A stretch of 22,989 bases of DNA, taken from contig JBKDZL010000019.1 of assembly GCA_047971145.1 (NCBI GenBank), positions 1 through 22,989 of the forward strand, read 5' to 3'. This stretch comes from JBKDZL01 sp047971145. Lineage in GTDB: Bacteria > Bacillota_I > Bacilli_A > Erysipelotrichales > Erysipelotrichaceae. This document shows, one piece after another, positions 7,069 to 13,513 of this stretch (its first letter is position 1; each line of letters starts with the position of its first letter). Below the pieces are notes generated by a model. The model saw only the letters and a list, made by a program, of their open reading frames with translations. It did not search any database and was not told the origin of the DNA. Made by a program: the position numbers and the translations under genes.

Positions 7069-7087
7069 GAAAATGATATTATATTAT
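7059..7087 (+). promoter_or_regulatory. rpsP operon promoter
   Basis: A consensus TTGACA (7059-7064), a 17-base spacer and TATTAT (7082-7087) make a strong sigma-A promoter. The predicted start is near 7094, followed by the strong ribosome binding site AAAGGAGGT (7100-7108) of rpsP. Confidence 0.75.
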
Positions 7088-7113
7088 TACTAAGTGATAA
7101 AGGAGGTAATATT

Positions 7114-7410
7114 ATGGCGGTTAAATTAAGACTAAAAAGAATGGGTTCTAAAAAGGCACCTTTTTACAGAATAGTTGCGGCTGATTCTCGTTTTCCTCGT
7201 GATGGAAGATTTATTGAAACAATTGGTAATTTTGATTCAATCAAAACTCCAGCGATTTTAAATGTTAATGAAGAATTAGCGCTTAAGTGGTTGCATAATG
7301 GAGCACAACCATCAGATACTGTAAGAAATTTATTGGCATCTGTTGGTATTATGAAAAAATTCCATGAAGAAAAATTAGCAAACAAAAAAAACAAGAAAGA
7401 AGCTAAATAA
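7114..7410 (+). CDS. rpsP: 30S ribosomal protein S16
   Basis: S16 binds 16S rRNA and is needed for correct 30S assembly. The N-terminal signature AVKLRLKRMGSKKAPFYRIVAADSR and the following DGRFIETIGNFDS are typical of the family. The 98 residues include a Lys-rich tail usual for S16. The start is fixed by an excellent AAAGGAGGT ribosome binding site. It is the first gene of the conserved rpsP-khpA-rimM-trmD block, and its TAA overlaps the khpA ATG by one base (TAATG), so the two are translationally coupled. Confidence 0.97.
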   Translation: MAVKLRLKRMGSKKAPFYRIVAADSRFPRDGRFIETIGNFDSIKTPAILNVNEELALKWLHNGAQPSDTVRNLLASVGIMKKFHEEKLANKKNKKEAK

Positions 7411-7658
7411 TGATTGATTTTGAAAAGGTACTATTTGACCTAGTTTTGCCATTGGCAGATGATAAAGAAAGCATTTCTGTAAAAGAAATGGCTACTTTAG
7501 ATGAAAATGAAATTTTATTGTATGTGTATGCAAATAATAGTGATATTTCTCGTTTGATTGGTAAAAAAGGTGCTATGGCTTCTGATATTAGACATATGAT
7601 GGCTATTGGATCAAGAAAGGTTAATAAAAGAATCAATATTAAATTTGAATCTTATTAG
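7410..7658 (+). CDS. khpA: KH-domain RNA-binding protein KhpA
   Basis: KhpA (YlqC) is a small RNA-binding protein which, with KhpB/EloR, influences cell elongation and RNA regulation in Firmicutes. The single KH domain has its GxxG loop as GKKG at residues 51-54 within DISRLIGKKGAMASDIRHM. At 82 residues it is slightly longer than many (about 76). Position directly after rpsP is the conserved context. The stop TAG is the first part of a hairpin followed by six Ts, which may reduce transcription into rimM. Confidence 0.92.
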   Translation: MIDFEKVLFDLVLPLADDKESISVKEMATLDENEILLYVYANNSDISRLIGKKGAMASDIRHMMAIGSRKVNKRINIKFESY

Positions 7659-7678
7659 GATGCTTGTCGTCCTTTTTT
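7657..7678 (+). terminator. Terminator-like hairpin between khpA and rimM
   Basis: AGGATG (7657-7662) pairs with CGTCCT (7668-7673), with one T-G wobble, around the 5-base loop CTTGT. A run of Ts (7673-7678) follows and then the rimM ATG. This has the form of a short intrinsic terminator or attenuator and occupies the space where the rimM ribosome binding site would be. The stem is short, so efficiency may be partial. Confidence 0.5.
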
Positions 7679-7680
7679 AT

Positions 7681-8160
7681 ATGATTAAATTTGGAAAATT
7701 AACCAGCACAAAAGGTTTAAAAGGAGATTTGAAAATTTTTGTATATCGTGAATATACTGATTTTGAATTTATTAAATCAGCTATCTTCACTATTAAAGAC
7801 AAAAAGTATTATTTAAATGAGTTTAAACCATACCAAAGTGTTTTCTTGATAAACTTTCAAGATTATTTAGATATTAACAAAATTGAAGATTTAATAAATC
7901 AAGATGTCTATGTTGATAAAAGTCAGTTAAGAATAAGAGATAAATATTATCGTTTTGAATTAATTGACTACTTAGTACTTGACCAAGATTCTAAGGAAAT
8001 TGGTACAGTATCAGAAGTAGAAGCTACAGGGTTTCAAGATTTATTAAGAATTAAACATCAAGACCGAGAAGTTCTAATACCTCTGGTGGATGCTTTTGTT
8101 AAAAATATTAATAAGAAACAACAAATCATTAGAGTAGAATTAATTGAGGGTTTACTATGA
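7681..8160 (+). CDS. rimM: Ribosome maturation factor RimM
   Basis: RimM helps late assembly of the 30S head by binding S19. The N-terminal beta-barrel domain is recognisable from IKFGKLTSTKGLKGDLKIFVYREYTD (equivalent to GKIVNTHGIKGEV in Bacillus). The second, PRC-barrel domain is visible from about residue 90 (YRFELIDYLVLDQDSKEIGTVSEVEATGFQDLLRIKHQDREVLIPLV). I start it at ATG 7681 because homologues begin within a few residues of FGK. Upstream in-frame ATGs (7606, 7660) lie inside khpA or the hairpin. No ribosome binding site is visible; the T-rich tail of the hairpin takes its place. It ends in TGA, overlapping the trmD ATG by four bases, with an in-frame TAA two codons later. Confidence 0.93.
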   Translation: MIKFGKLTSTKGLKGDLKIFVYREYTDFEFIKSAIFTIKDKKYYLNEFKPYQSVFLINFQDYLDINKIEDLINQDVYVDKSQLRIRDKYYRFELIDYLVLDQDSKEIGTVSEVEATGFQDLLRIKHQDREVLIPLVDAFVKNINKKQQIIRVELIEGLL

Positions 8161-8837
8161 GAATAAGTATTATTACTATTTTTCCTGAGATGTTTGATAG
8201 TTATTTTGCTAATTCAATAATAAAAAGGGCAAAAGAAAAGGAAAAGGTTACTATTGATTTTGTTGATCCTCGTGAATTTGCGGATAATCCTCGTCAAGTT
8301 GATGATTATTTATTTGGTGGCAGTCCAGGAATGCTTTTAAAAATTGAGCCAATAGTCAGAGCTTTAGAATCAATTAAAACCGCTGATAGTTATGTGGTTT
8401 TGACAAGTGCAAATGGTCACCCCTTCAAGCAAGAAAAAGCTATTGATTTAAGCACTAAAAAACATTTAATTATTATTTGTGGTCGTTATGAGGGTGTTGA
8501 TGGTCGTATTGTGAATTTTCTTGATGAGGAAATCTCAATAGGTGATTATGTACTGACCGGTGGTGAGTTGGCCGCTATGATTATTAGTGATTCTATTATT
8601 AGATTATTAGATAATGTGATTAATCACAAGTCACTAAACAGTGAGTCTTATAACAATAATTTATTGGAAGGCTATCATTATACTAGACCAGTGGAGTTTT
8701 TAGGATATGAAGTCCCTGAGGTATTGTTGAGTGGACATCATAAAAATATTGAAAAGTATCGCTTGTCAGAGAGTGAAAAAATCACTCAAGCAAGAAGACC
8801 AGATTTATATAAAAAATATTTGAATGAAAAGGAGTAA
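8157..8837 (+). CDS. trmD: tRNA (guanine-N1)-methyltransferase TrmD
   Basis: TrmD makes m1G37 in tRNAs with G36, using S-adenosylmethionine, and prevents +1 frameshifting. Motifs of this knotted SPOUT enzyme are clear: SIITIFPEMFDSY at the start, DDYLFGGSPGMLLK (usually GGGAGMVLK), CGRYEGVDGR, the knot EISIGDYVLTGGELAAM, and HYTRPVEFLGYEVPEVLLSGHH followed by the QARRPDL tail. The 226 residues are at the short end of the normal range (about 230-250). The GAGGG ribosome binding site lies in the end of rimM, and ATG overlaps its TGA. Its gene order after rimM is conserved. Confidence 0.97.
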   Translation: MRISIITIFPEMFDSYFANSIIKRAKEKEKVTIDFVDPREFADNPRQVDDYLFGGSPGMLLKIEPIVRALESIKTADSYVVLTSANGHPFKQEKAIDLSTKKHLIIICGRYEGVDGRIVNFLDEEISIGDYVLTGGELAAMIISDSIIRLLDNVINHKSLNSESYNNNLLEGYHYTRPVEFLGYEVPEVLLSGHHKNIEKYRLSESEKITQARRPDLYKKYLNEKE

Positions 8838-8839
8838 TT

Positions 8840-9067
8840 ATGTTAGTAACAGTAAAATCAACATTTAAAAAAGAAGAAATAATTGAGTTATTAGAACAGT
8901 ATCATGAAGATGGCATTAATTATAAAACCTTAGATAAAAATCGTTTAGAAATTAATTTTGAAACTGAGGGATTTAGTGATCCAGAAACTGCAATTAAAAT
9001 AACTAAAGGTTTAATTAAAGCACAAAAATGGAGTTCAGTGCTATATTTTTCAGTAGAAGCGAAGTAA
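8840..9067 (+). CDS. Conserved-looking small protein of unknown function
   Basis: I do not recognise this 75-residue protein. It starts two bases after trmD with a good AAGGAG ribosome binding site, so it is expressed with the rpsP-trmD operon. The sequence suggests a small alpha/beta fold: strand (LVTVKSTF), helix (KKEEIIELLEQYHEDG), strand (NYKTLDKNRLEINFE), helix (PETAIKITKGLIKAQKW) and strand (SSVLYFSVEA). There is no signal peptide, membrane segment or cysteine. The usual gene after trmD is rplS, which here comes three genes later. A role in RNA or ribosome work would fit the location, but nothing in the sequence proves it. Confidence 0.75.
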   Translation: MLVTVKSTFKKEEIIELLEQYHEDGINYKTLDKNRLEINFETEGFSDPETAIKITKGLIKAQKWSSVLYFSVEAK

Positions 9068-9138
9068 AGTATTTAATCCTTTTCAAAATCAGTATATTGT
9101 TGTAAAATGATATTAAATAAGTTAGTAAGGAGAAAATG

Positions 9139-9444
9139 ATGAAAAATATTATTTTATTATGTGCTGCTGGTATGAGTACTAGTTTACTAGTAACAAAAAT
9201 GCAAAATGCAGCTAAAGAGAGAGGTTTGGAATATCATATTGAGGCATTCGCAATAAATGAAGATAAAAGAGCCTCAGAAATTGCTGATGTAATTTTACTT
9301 GGTCCACAAGTTCGTTTCCAAGTTAAAAAAATGCAAGAAAAGTATCCAGAGTTACCTATTGATTCTATTGATATGAGAGACTATGGGACAATGAATGGTT
9401 CTAATGTCTTAGATTTTGCTAGAAAATTAATGGGTGAAGATTAA
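9139..9444 (+). CDS. PTS lactose/cellobiose-family EIIB component
   Basis: EIIB proteins carry phosphate on a cysteine from EIIA to sugar entering through EIIC. The active-site loop is LLCAAGMSTSLL with Cys8 counted from ATG 9139, typical of the lactose/chitobiose family (CelB-like). The later VILLGPQVRFQ and MNGSNVLDFA segments also fit. Two ATGs are adjacent (9136 and 9139); I choose the second because the AAGGAG ribosome binding site ends only 3 bases before the first and 6 before the second. An extended -10 (TGATATTAA near 9108-9116) may give it its own promoter, though no good -35 is seen. The EIIA gene overlaps by one base. No EIIC gene is in the window, so sugar specificity is open. 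Confidence 0.9.
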   Translation: MKNIILLCAAGMSTSLLVTKMQNAAKERGLEYHIEAFAINEDKRASEIADVILLGPQVRFQVKKMQEKYPELPIDSIDMRDYGTMNGSNVLDFARKLMGED

Positions 9445-9752
9445 TGGATGAATTAGAGTTGGTCAGTTTTCAAATTATTTCTTCAGTAGGAGCAGCTAGA
9501 AGCAGTTATATTGAAGCTATCCAGTTAGCTAAAGAAGGAAAATTTGATGAAGCAGAAGAAACTATTAATCAAGGTGATGAACATTTTACAGAAGGTCATC
9601 ACGCTCATACTACTTTAGTACAAAAGTTTGCTGGTGGGGAAAAAGTTGAAGTTAATATTTTATTAACTCATGCCCAAGATCAACTGATGAGTGCTGAAGC
9701 ATTTAAAGTATTTGGGGTAGAAATTATCGAATTGTATAAAAGAATTAAATAA
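9444..9752 (+). CDS. PTS lactose/cellobiose-family EIIA component
   Basis: EIIA of the lactose family is a trimeric helical protein that takes phosphate from HPr on a histidine and passes it to EIIB. The active site is LLTHAQDQLM, with His76 as the likely phosphorylated residue and Asp79 as the metal-binding residue at the trimer core. The AARSSYIEAIQLAKEGKFDEAEE helical hairpin is also typical. The 102-residue length is normal. A GGGTGA ribosome binding site lies in the end of the EIIB gene and the start overlaps its stop (TAATG). The stop is built into an intrinsic terminator, so IIB-IIA forms a transcription end point with no EIIC following. Confidence 0.92.
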   Translation: MDELELVSFQIISSVGAARSSYIEAIQLAKEGKFDEAEETINQGDEHFTEGHHAHTTLVQKFAGGEKVEVNILLTHAQDQLMSAEAFKVFGVEIIELYKRIK

Positions 9753-9774
9753 GCTGAGGAAATCTCAGCTTTTT
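9751..9774 (+). terminator. Intrinsic terminator after the PTS EIIA gene
   Basis: AAGCTGAG (9751-9758) and CTCAGCTT (9764-9771) form a perfect 8-bp stem around GAAAT, with the Ts at 9770-9774 following. The stem begins within the EIIA stop codon and separates the PTS pair from rplS. Confidence 0.82.
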
Positions 9775-9775
9775 C

Positions 9776-9805
9776 TTGCTTTATTAGCAAAAAATATGCT
9801 AAAAT
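9776..9805 (+). promoter_or_regulatory. rplS promoter
   Basis: TTGCTT (9776-9781), an 18-base spacer and TAAAAT (9800-9805) form a promoter, with TGC directly before the -10 giving an extended -10. The predicted start near 9812 leaves a leader of about 65 bases. Confidence 0.6.
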
Positions 9806-9810
9806 ATACC

Positions 9811-9878
9811 TTGCGTTATAGTTTGTTCCGCTGTCAATGAACAAGAACAAATGAGCATAATAAGAAGGGAGATCGGAC
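9811..9878 (+). ncRNA. Candidate L19 autoregulatory mRNA leader
   Basis: The leader contains TTTGTTC (9822-9828), then CGCTGTCAAT, then two direct copies of GAACAA (9839-9844 and 9845-9850). Either copy can pair with TTTGTTC, giving alternative stems. The arrangement and the CGCTG element recall, from memory, the ribosomal protein L19 leader family found before rplS in low-GC Firmicutes. The structure is visible; the family match and control by L19 are inference until a covariance search is done. Confidence 0.5.
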
Positions 9879-10235
9879 ATGAATTTAAATTTAGTCAAAG
9901 AAGTTACTACTTCACAATTAAAAAATGATATTCCAATGTTTCGCTCTGGTGCTACTGTAAGGGTAGATGTTAAAATCAAAGAGGGAGCAAAAGAAAGAAT
10001 TCAATCATTTGAAGGCGTTGTCATTAAACGTCAAGGAAAAGGCATTGGTGAAACTTTTACAGTAAGAAAAATGTCTTCACAAATTGGTGTAGAAAGAACA
10101 TTCCAAATTCACTCACCACTAATTGATAAGATTGAAGTTTTACGTCATGGTAAAGTTAGAAGAAGTAGAATTTACTACATGAGAGATCGTGCTGGTAAGG
10201 CTGCAAGAATTAAAGAAAAAGTAATAAATAAATAA
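9879..10235 (+). CDS. rplS: 50S ribosomal protein L19
   Basis: L19 lies at the interface of the 30S and 50S subunits. The family signatures are RSGATVRVDVKIKEGAKERIQSFEGVVIKRQGKG, TFTVRKMSSQIGVERTFQIHSPLIDKIEV and GKVRRSRIYYMRDRAGKAARIKEK. At 118 residues it has the normal length. The start ATG 9879 follows a GGGAG ribosome binding site. In most Firmicutes rplS follows trmD directly; here an unknown gene and the PTS pair intervene, and rplS has its own promoter, leader and terminator, so it is an independent unit. Confidence 0.97.
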   Translation: MNLNLVKEVTTSQLKNDIPMFRSGATVRVDVKIKEGAKERIQSFEGVVIKRQGKGIGETFTVRKMSSQIGVERTFQIHSPLIDKIEVLRHGKVRRSRIYYMRDRAGKAARIKEKVINK

Positions 10236-10260
10236 AAGCTGAGCAAATGCTCAGTTTTTT
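10235..10260 (+). terminator. Intrinsic terminator after rplS
   Basis: CTGAGC (10239-10244), loop AAAT, GCTCAG (10249-10254) and six Ts (10255-10260). Additional A-T and G-T pairs extend the stem outward. It sits between rplS and lepB. Confidence 0.82.
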
Positions 10261-10263
10261 ATA

Positions 10264-10269
10264 TATAAT
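10264..10269 (+). promoter_or_regulatory. -10 box just before lepB (possible leaderless start)
   Basis: A perfect TATAAT ends 6 bases before the lepB ATG, so transcription would begin at or next to the start codon. No -35 box is evident; that position is inside the rplS terminator. There is no ribosome binding site. Confidence 0.45.
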
Positions 10270-10275
10270 AGATAT

Positions 10276-10824
10276 ATGGTTAAAGATAAAATAATTGATG
10301 AATTACTAGAATTTGTGAAAATATTTATTATTTCAGTCATAGCAGTAATTTTGTTTGTAACATTTATTGCTAAGCCCGTCACGGTTATGGGATCTTCAAT
10401 GTATCCAACTTTAGTTGATGGTGATTATGGTTTTTCTAGTGTTATCTCTTTAAATATTTCAGAATTAAAACGTTTTGATGTCGTAGTAATTGAGAGTGAA
10501 GAGCTTGATGAGCTAATTGTTAAAAGGATAATTGGTCTACCATCTGAGACAATTGCTTATCAGAATGATCAATTATATGTTAATGGTGTATTAGTAGAGG
10601 AAGCTTTTTTAGATAACGAATATGTTAGAGAACAAAAGGAGAAGTTTGGTTATTTTACTGATGATTTCGAAATTGAATTAGCGGAAAATGAGTATTTTTA
10701 TTTAGGAGATAATCGGCTAAATTCTACTGATGCTAGAGTGCTTGGACCAATTACTAAAGATAAAATTTTTTGTAAAGGATTATTTACACTGCTACCTCTA
10801 GAAAGATTTGCTAAAGGGGCTTAA
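10276..10824 (+). CDS. lepB: Signal peptidase I
   Basis: Type I signal peptidase cuts signal peptides from exported proteins at the outer face of the membrane, using a Ser-Lys pair. A membrane helix spans about residues 12-31. The catalytic serine is Ser41 in the VMGSSMYPTL motif and the lysine is Lys83 in IVKRIIGLPSE. The GDNRLNSTDARVLGP box near residues 145-158 is the conserved C-terminal motif (usually SxDSR). The 182 residues match the short Gram-positive type. No ribosome binding site precedes the ATG; a -10 box lies 6 bases upstream. rbgA starts two bases after the stop, in a lepB-rbgA-rnhB unit like that of Bacillus. Confidence 0.95.
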   Translation: MVKDKIIDELLEFVKIFIISVIAVILFVTFIAKPVTVMGSSMYPTLVDGDYGFSSVISLNISELKRFDVVVIESEELDELIVKRIIGLPSETIAYQNDQLYVNGVLVEEAFLDNEYVREQKEKFGYFTDDFEIELAENEYFYLGDNRLNSTDARVLGPITKDKIFCKGLFTLLPLERFAKGA

Positions 10825-10826
10825 TA

Positions 10827-11663
10827 ATGTCTATTCAATGGTTTCCAGGTCATATGACCAAAGCATTTAGAGAAATAAAGAAAACTTTAAGTCAAGTTGA
10901 TATGGTAATTGAAATCAGAGATGCTAGAGTGGTATTAGCGAGCGAAAATCCCCTTATTGCTGAAATTGTTGGCATGAAACCTCGTCTAATTATTTTAAGT
11001 AAAAGTGATTTGGCCGACCCCATTGTTACTCAAGAGTGGATTGAACAATTAAGAAATGAAACTACTAAGGTAGTGGCATTAGACTTTTTGCATGATAATT
11101 TAAATATCGTTACTGAAAAAGCAAAAGAATTGATGAGTGCTAAAATTGAGCGACAAATTAGAAGAGGTATTAAACCTAGAGCTATTAGAGCGATGATTGT
11201 AGGTATTCCTAATGTTGGCAAGTCTACGCTGATCAATAGACTAAATAAGAAAAAAATTGTTAAAGTTGCTGATCGTCCTGGGGTCACTAAGGCTCTAAGA
11301 TGGATTAAAATTAATAAAGAATTAGATTTATTAGATACACCTGGTGTACTATGGCCGAAATTTGAGGATCCACTTAGTGGCAAATTATTGGCAGTAACAG
11401 GAGCAATTAATGATAAGATTTTAGACTTAGAAATACTTTGTAATTTTGCCTATGATTTTATTATGAGCAATTACCCTAATATTTTAACTCAACGCTATGG
11501 ACCATTACCAATTGATAGTGAGCAGGGTTTATTAGCTATTGGTAAGGTTCGTCATTTTTTAATTAGAGATGGAATTATTGATCTTGAGCGAGTGAGAATT
11601 GTTTTCTTAGATGAAATGCGTGGTCAGTATGGCAAAGGAATATCATGGCAAAAACCCGTTTAG
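10827..11663 (+). CDS. rbgA: Ribosome biogenesis GTPase RbgA (YlqF)
   Basis: RbgA is a circularly permuted GTPase needed for late assembly of the 50S subunit. It starts with the hallmark IQWFPGHMTKA, and the motif order is permuted: G4 (LSKSD, 57-61), then G1 (GIPNVGKS, 126-133), then G3 (DTPG, 170-173), followed by the C-terminal ANTAR-like helical domain. In Bacillus the G4 reads LNKAD, so Asn is replaced by Ser here. The 278 residues are normal. An AAAGGGG ribosome binding site lies in the lepB end. The 3' end overlaps rnhB by 19 bases. Confidence 0.95.
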   Translation: MSIQWFPGHMTKAFREIKKTLSQVDMVIEIRDARVVLASENPLIAEIVGMKPRLIILSKSDLADPIVTQEWIEQLRNETTKVVALDFLHDNLNIVTEKAKELMSAKIERQIRRGIKPRAIRAMIVGIPNVGKSTLINRLNKKKIVKVADRPGVTKALRWIKINKELDLLDTPGVLWPKFEDPLSGKLLAVTGAINDKILDLEILCNFAYDFIMSNYPNILTQRYGPLPIDSEQGLLAIGKVRHFLIRDGIIDLERVRIVFLDEMRGQYGKGISWQKPV

Positions 11664-12247
11664 AATATGAGGAAAAATATTGGAAGTTAGGATACCAAAT
11701 TTTAGGGATTGATGAGGCAGGAAGAGGGCCATTGTGTGGACCGGTAGTCGTTGTGGGTGTTTGTTTGAATGAAGGTTATTATAATGAAACCATTAATGAT
11801 TCAAAAAAGTTAAATACTCAAACTCGCAACTTATTATTTGAAGAAATAAAACGAAACTCTCTTTATTATATTGAAGTTATTGAACCTAGTGAAATAGATA
11901 AATATAATATTTATCAAGCTACAAAGAGAGGTTTTCAAAGAATTGCGAACAAGTTTGATGGATTCATTCTTACTGATTGTATGCCTTTGGAAGATAAGCA
12001 ACATGAATCACTAATTAAGGGTGACTCTAAGTCGATGTCAATCGCTGCTGCAAGTATTATTGCCAAAGTTACCCGAGATAATATTATGTTAGAATATGAT
12101 AAGTTATATCCTGCATATGAATTTGCCAAGCACAAAGGCTATCCTACTAAAAGACATTTAGAATTATTAAAAATACATGGTGTATTACCATTTTATCGTT
12201 TTAGTTATAAACCAGTAAGAGAATTAACTGAGATTAAGCTTTTTTAG
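11645..12247 (+). CDS. rnhB: Ribonuclease HII
   Basis: RNase HII removes ribonucleotides misincorporated in DNA and cleaves RNA in RNA-DNA hybrids. The DEDD active site is visible: GIDEAGRGPL (Asp23, Glu24), the NDSKKL segment, LTDCMPL (third acidic residue), and the KGDSKSMSIAAASIIAKVTRD signature. The length, 200 residues, is standard. The start ATG lies inside the end of rbgA with an AAAGGA ribosome binding site 5 bases upstream. It is the last gene of the lepB-rbgA-rnhB unit and ends only two bases from the stop codon of the convergent MFS gene, with no clear terminator between. Confidence 0.96.
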   Translation: MAKTRLEYEEKYWKLGYQILGIDEAGRGPLCGPVVVVGVCLNEGYYNETINDSKKLNTQTRNLLFEEIKRNSLYYIEVIEPSEIDKYNIYQATKRGFQRIANKFDGFILTDCMPLEDKQHESLIKGDSKSMSIAAASIIAKVTRDNIMLEYDKLYPAYEFAKHKGYPTKRHLELLKIHGVLPFYRFSYKPVRELTEIKLF

Positions 12248-12249
12248 TG

Positions 12250-13506
12250 TTATAGCACGATAGTTTTGATCTTCTTATTGATTATAACTCGATAAATAAA
12301 TATTAAAATTGTTGAAACTAGAATCATCAAAATAGCAGAAATAATCATAAAAATAAAGATGTTATAATAACTGGTAATAGCTCCGGTGTATAGTGCTCCA
12401 ATTGGTGTAGAGCCTCCAAACATTAGTCCATAAACTCCCATGACTCTTCCTCGCATTTCCTTAGCTGAGTTAAGTTGAATATTAGTGTTAATACTAGTGG
12501 TTGTTAAAAATAGAGAAGCACCAGCAAAAATCATGATTAGACAAGCTAAATAAATATTACGATTTAGTCCTAATAAAATGTAACATAAAGCAGTCACAAA
12601 AGTACTACCAAACATAAGTATTTTACTAGGTTTATTTTTAATTCTAAGGGCAATTGTTAAGGCTACAATAATTGAGCCAATACCCATTGAAGTATTTAAC
12701 ATTGAATAACCAGTAGCTTCTTGTCCGATGGCATTAGTATAAATTGGTAACATTACTGAAAAATTCATTAAAATGACATTAACAAAAAATACTAATAAAA
12801 TAGGAATATATAGCTCGATTGAAGAGGTGATATATTTAATACCACCTGCCATATCTTTAAAGATTTTTTTAAACTTAAATACTTTAGAATTATTACTTAG
12901 TGCTGATTGATAATCCATTTTAGCTAAAGCAAAAATAATTGCAATATAGCTTAAAGAGTTTAAAAGAAAACATAACTCTATACTAAATTGAGCAATTATA
13001 ATTCCCGCTAGCATTGGCCCAATTAATTTTGCCATATTATAAACAGTAGAATTTAAAACAATTGCATTTTGTAAATTATCATTACTGACAATTTCTAACA
13101 TAAAAGATTGTCTAGTTGGCACATCAACAGCATTACAACAACCAAAAAGAAAAGCAAATATTAAGATCATCCAATATTCTAAGACCCCTGTGATAGTTAG
13201 AATAAAAAGAGTGCCAGTCAGAAAAGCAAAAGCGCCTTGAGTGAAAAATAAAATTTTCCGCTTAGGCAAATAATCAGCTATTGTTCCCCCTAAAAGACCA
13301 AATAATAATAGTGGTAAAAATTGCATAGAAGAAACAAGACCTAAAAGAAATGGATCAGCAGTTAATTCATAAACTAGCCAAGATTGGGCAATAGATTGCA
13401 TCCAAGAGCCAATAGAAGAAACACACATCCCCAAAAAGTATAGGCGATAATTTTTTGAAGATAAGGCAGGCAAATTATGATATATTTTTTTCTTTAACTT
13501 ACTCAT
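12250..13506 (-). CDS. MFS transporter (EntS/DHA3-like exporter family)
   Basis: This is a proton-driven major facilitator with about 12 predicted membrane helices over 418 residues. It resembles the MFS_3/EntS-type exporters: NYRLYFLGMCVSSIGSWMQSIAQSWLVYELT at the start, LVSSMQFLPLLLFGLLGGTIADYLPKRK (the motif A loop), and VPTRQSFMLEIV after TM4. Substrates of such proteins vary (siderophores, macrolides, small drugs) and cannot be told from sequence. It lies on the minus strand, inserted between rnhB and dprA, which are close neighbours in Bacillus. Its promoter has TATAAT 7 bases before the ATG and no ribosome binding site, so the mRNA may be leaderless. The 67-bp region to dprA holds divergent starts. 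Confidence 0.88.
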   Translation of the reverse strand: MSKLKKKIYHNLPALSSKNYRLYFLGMCVSSIGSWMQSIAQSWLVYELTADPFLLGLVSSMQFLPLLLFGLLGGTIADYLPKRKILFFTQGAFAFLTGTLFILTITGVLEYWMILIFAFLFGCCNAVDVPTRQSFMLEIVSNDNLQNAIVLNSTVYNMAKLIGPMLAGIIIAQFSIELCFLLNSLSYIAIIFALAKMDYQSALSNNSKVFKFKKIFKDMAGGIKYITSSIELYIPILLVFFVNVILMNFSVMLPIYTNAIGQEATGYSMLNTSMGIGSIIVALTIALRIKNKPSKILMFGSTFVTALCYILLGLNRNIYLACLIMIFAGASLFLTTTSINTNIQLNSAKEMRGRVMGVYGLMFGGSTPIGALYTGAITSYYNIFIFMIISAILMILVSTILIFIYRVIINKKIKTIVL

Positions 13507-13513
13507 ACAAGTT

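Noticed and set aside
7164..7636. Minus-strand frames of 76-77 codons opposite rpsP and khpA
   Set aside because: They mirror conserved ribosomal and KH genes, lack ribosome binding sites and have no family features.
7606..7680. Upstream start for rimM
   Set aside because: It lies within khpA and the terminator-like hairpin, and the added residues do not match RimM.
11030..11383. 117-codon minus-strand frame opposite rbgA, and similar ones opposite topA, trmFO, coaD and hrcA
   Set aside because: Shadow frames of well-identified genes in AT-rich DNA.
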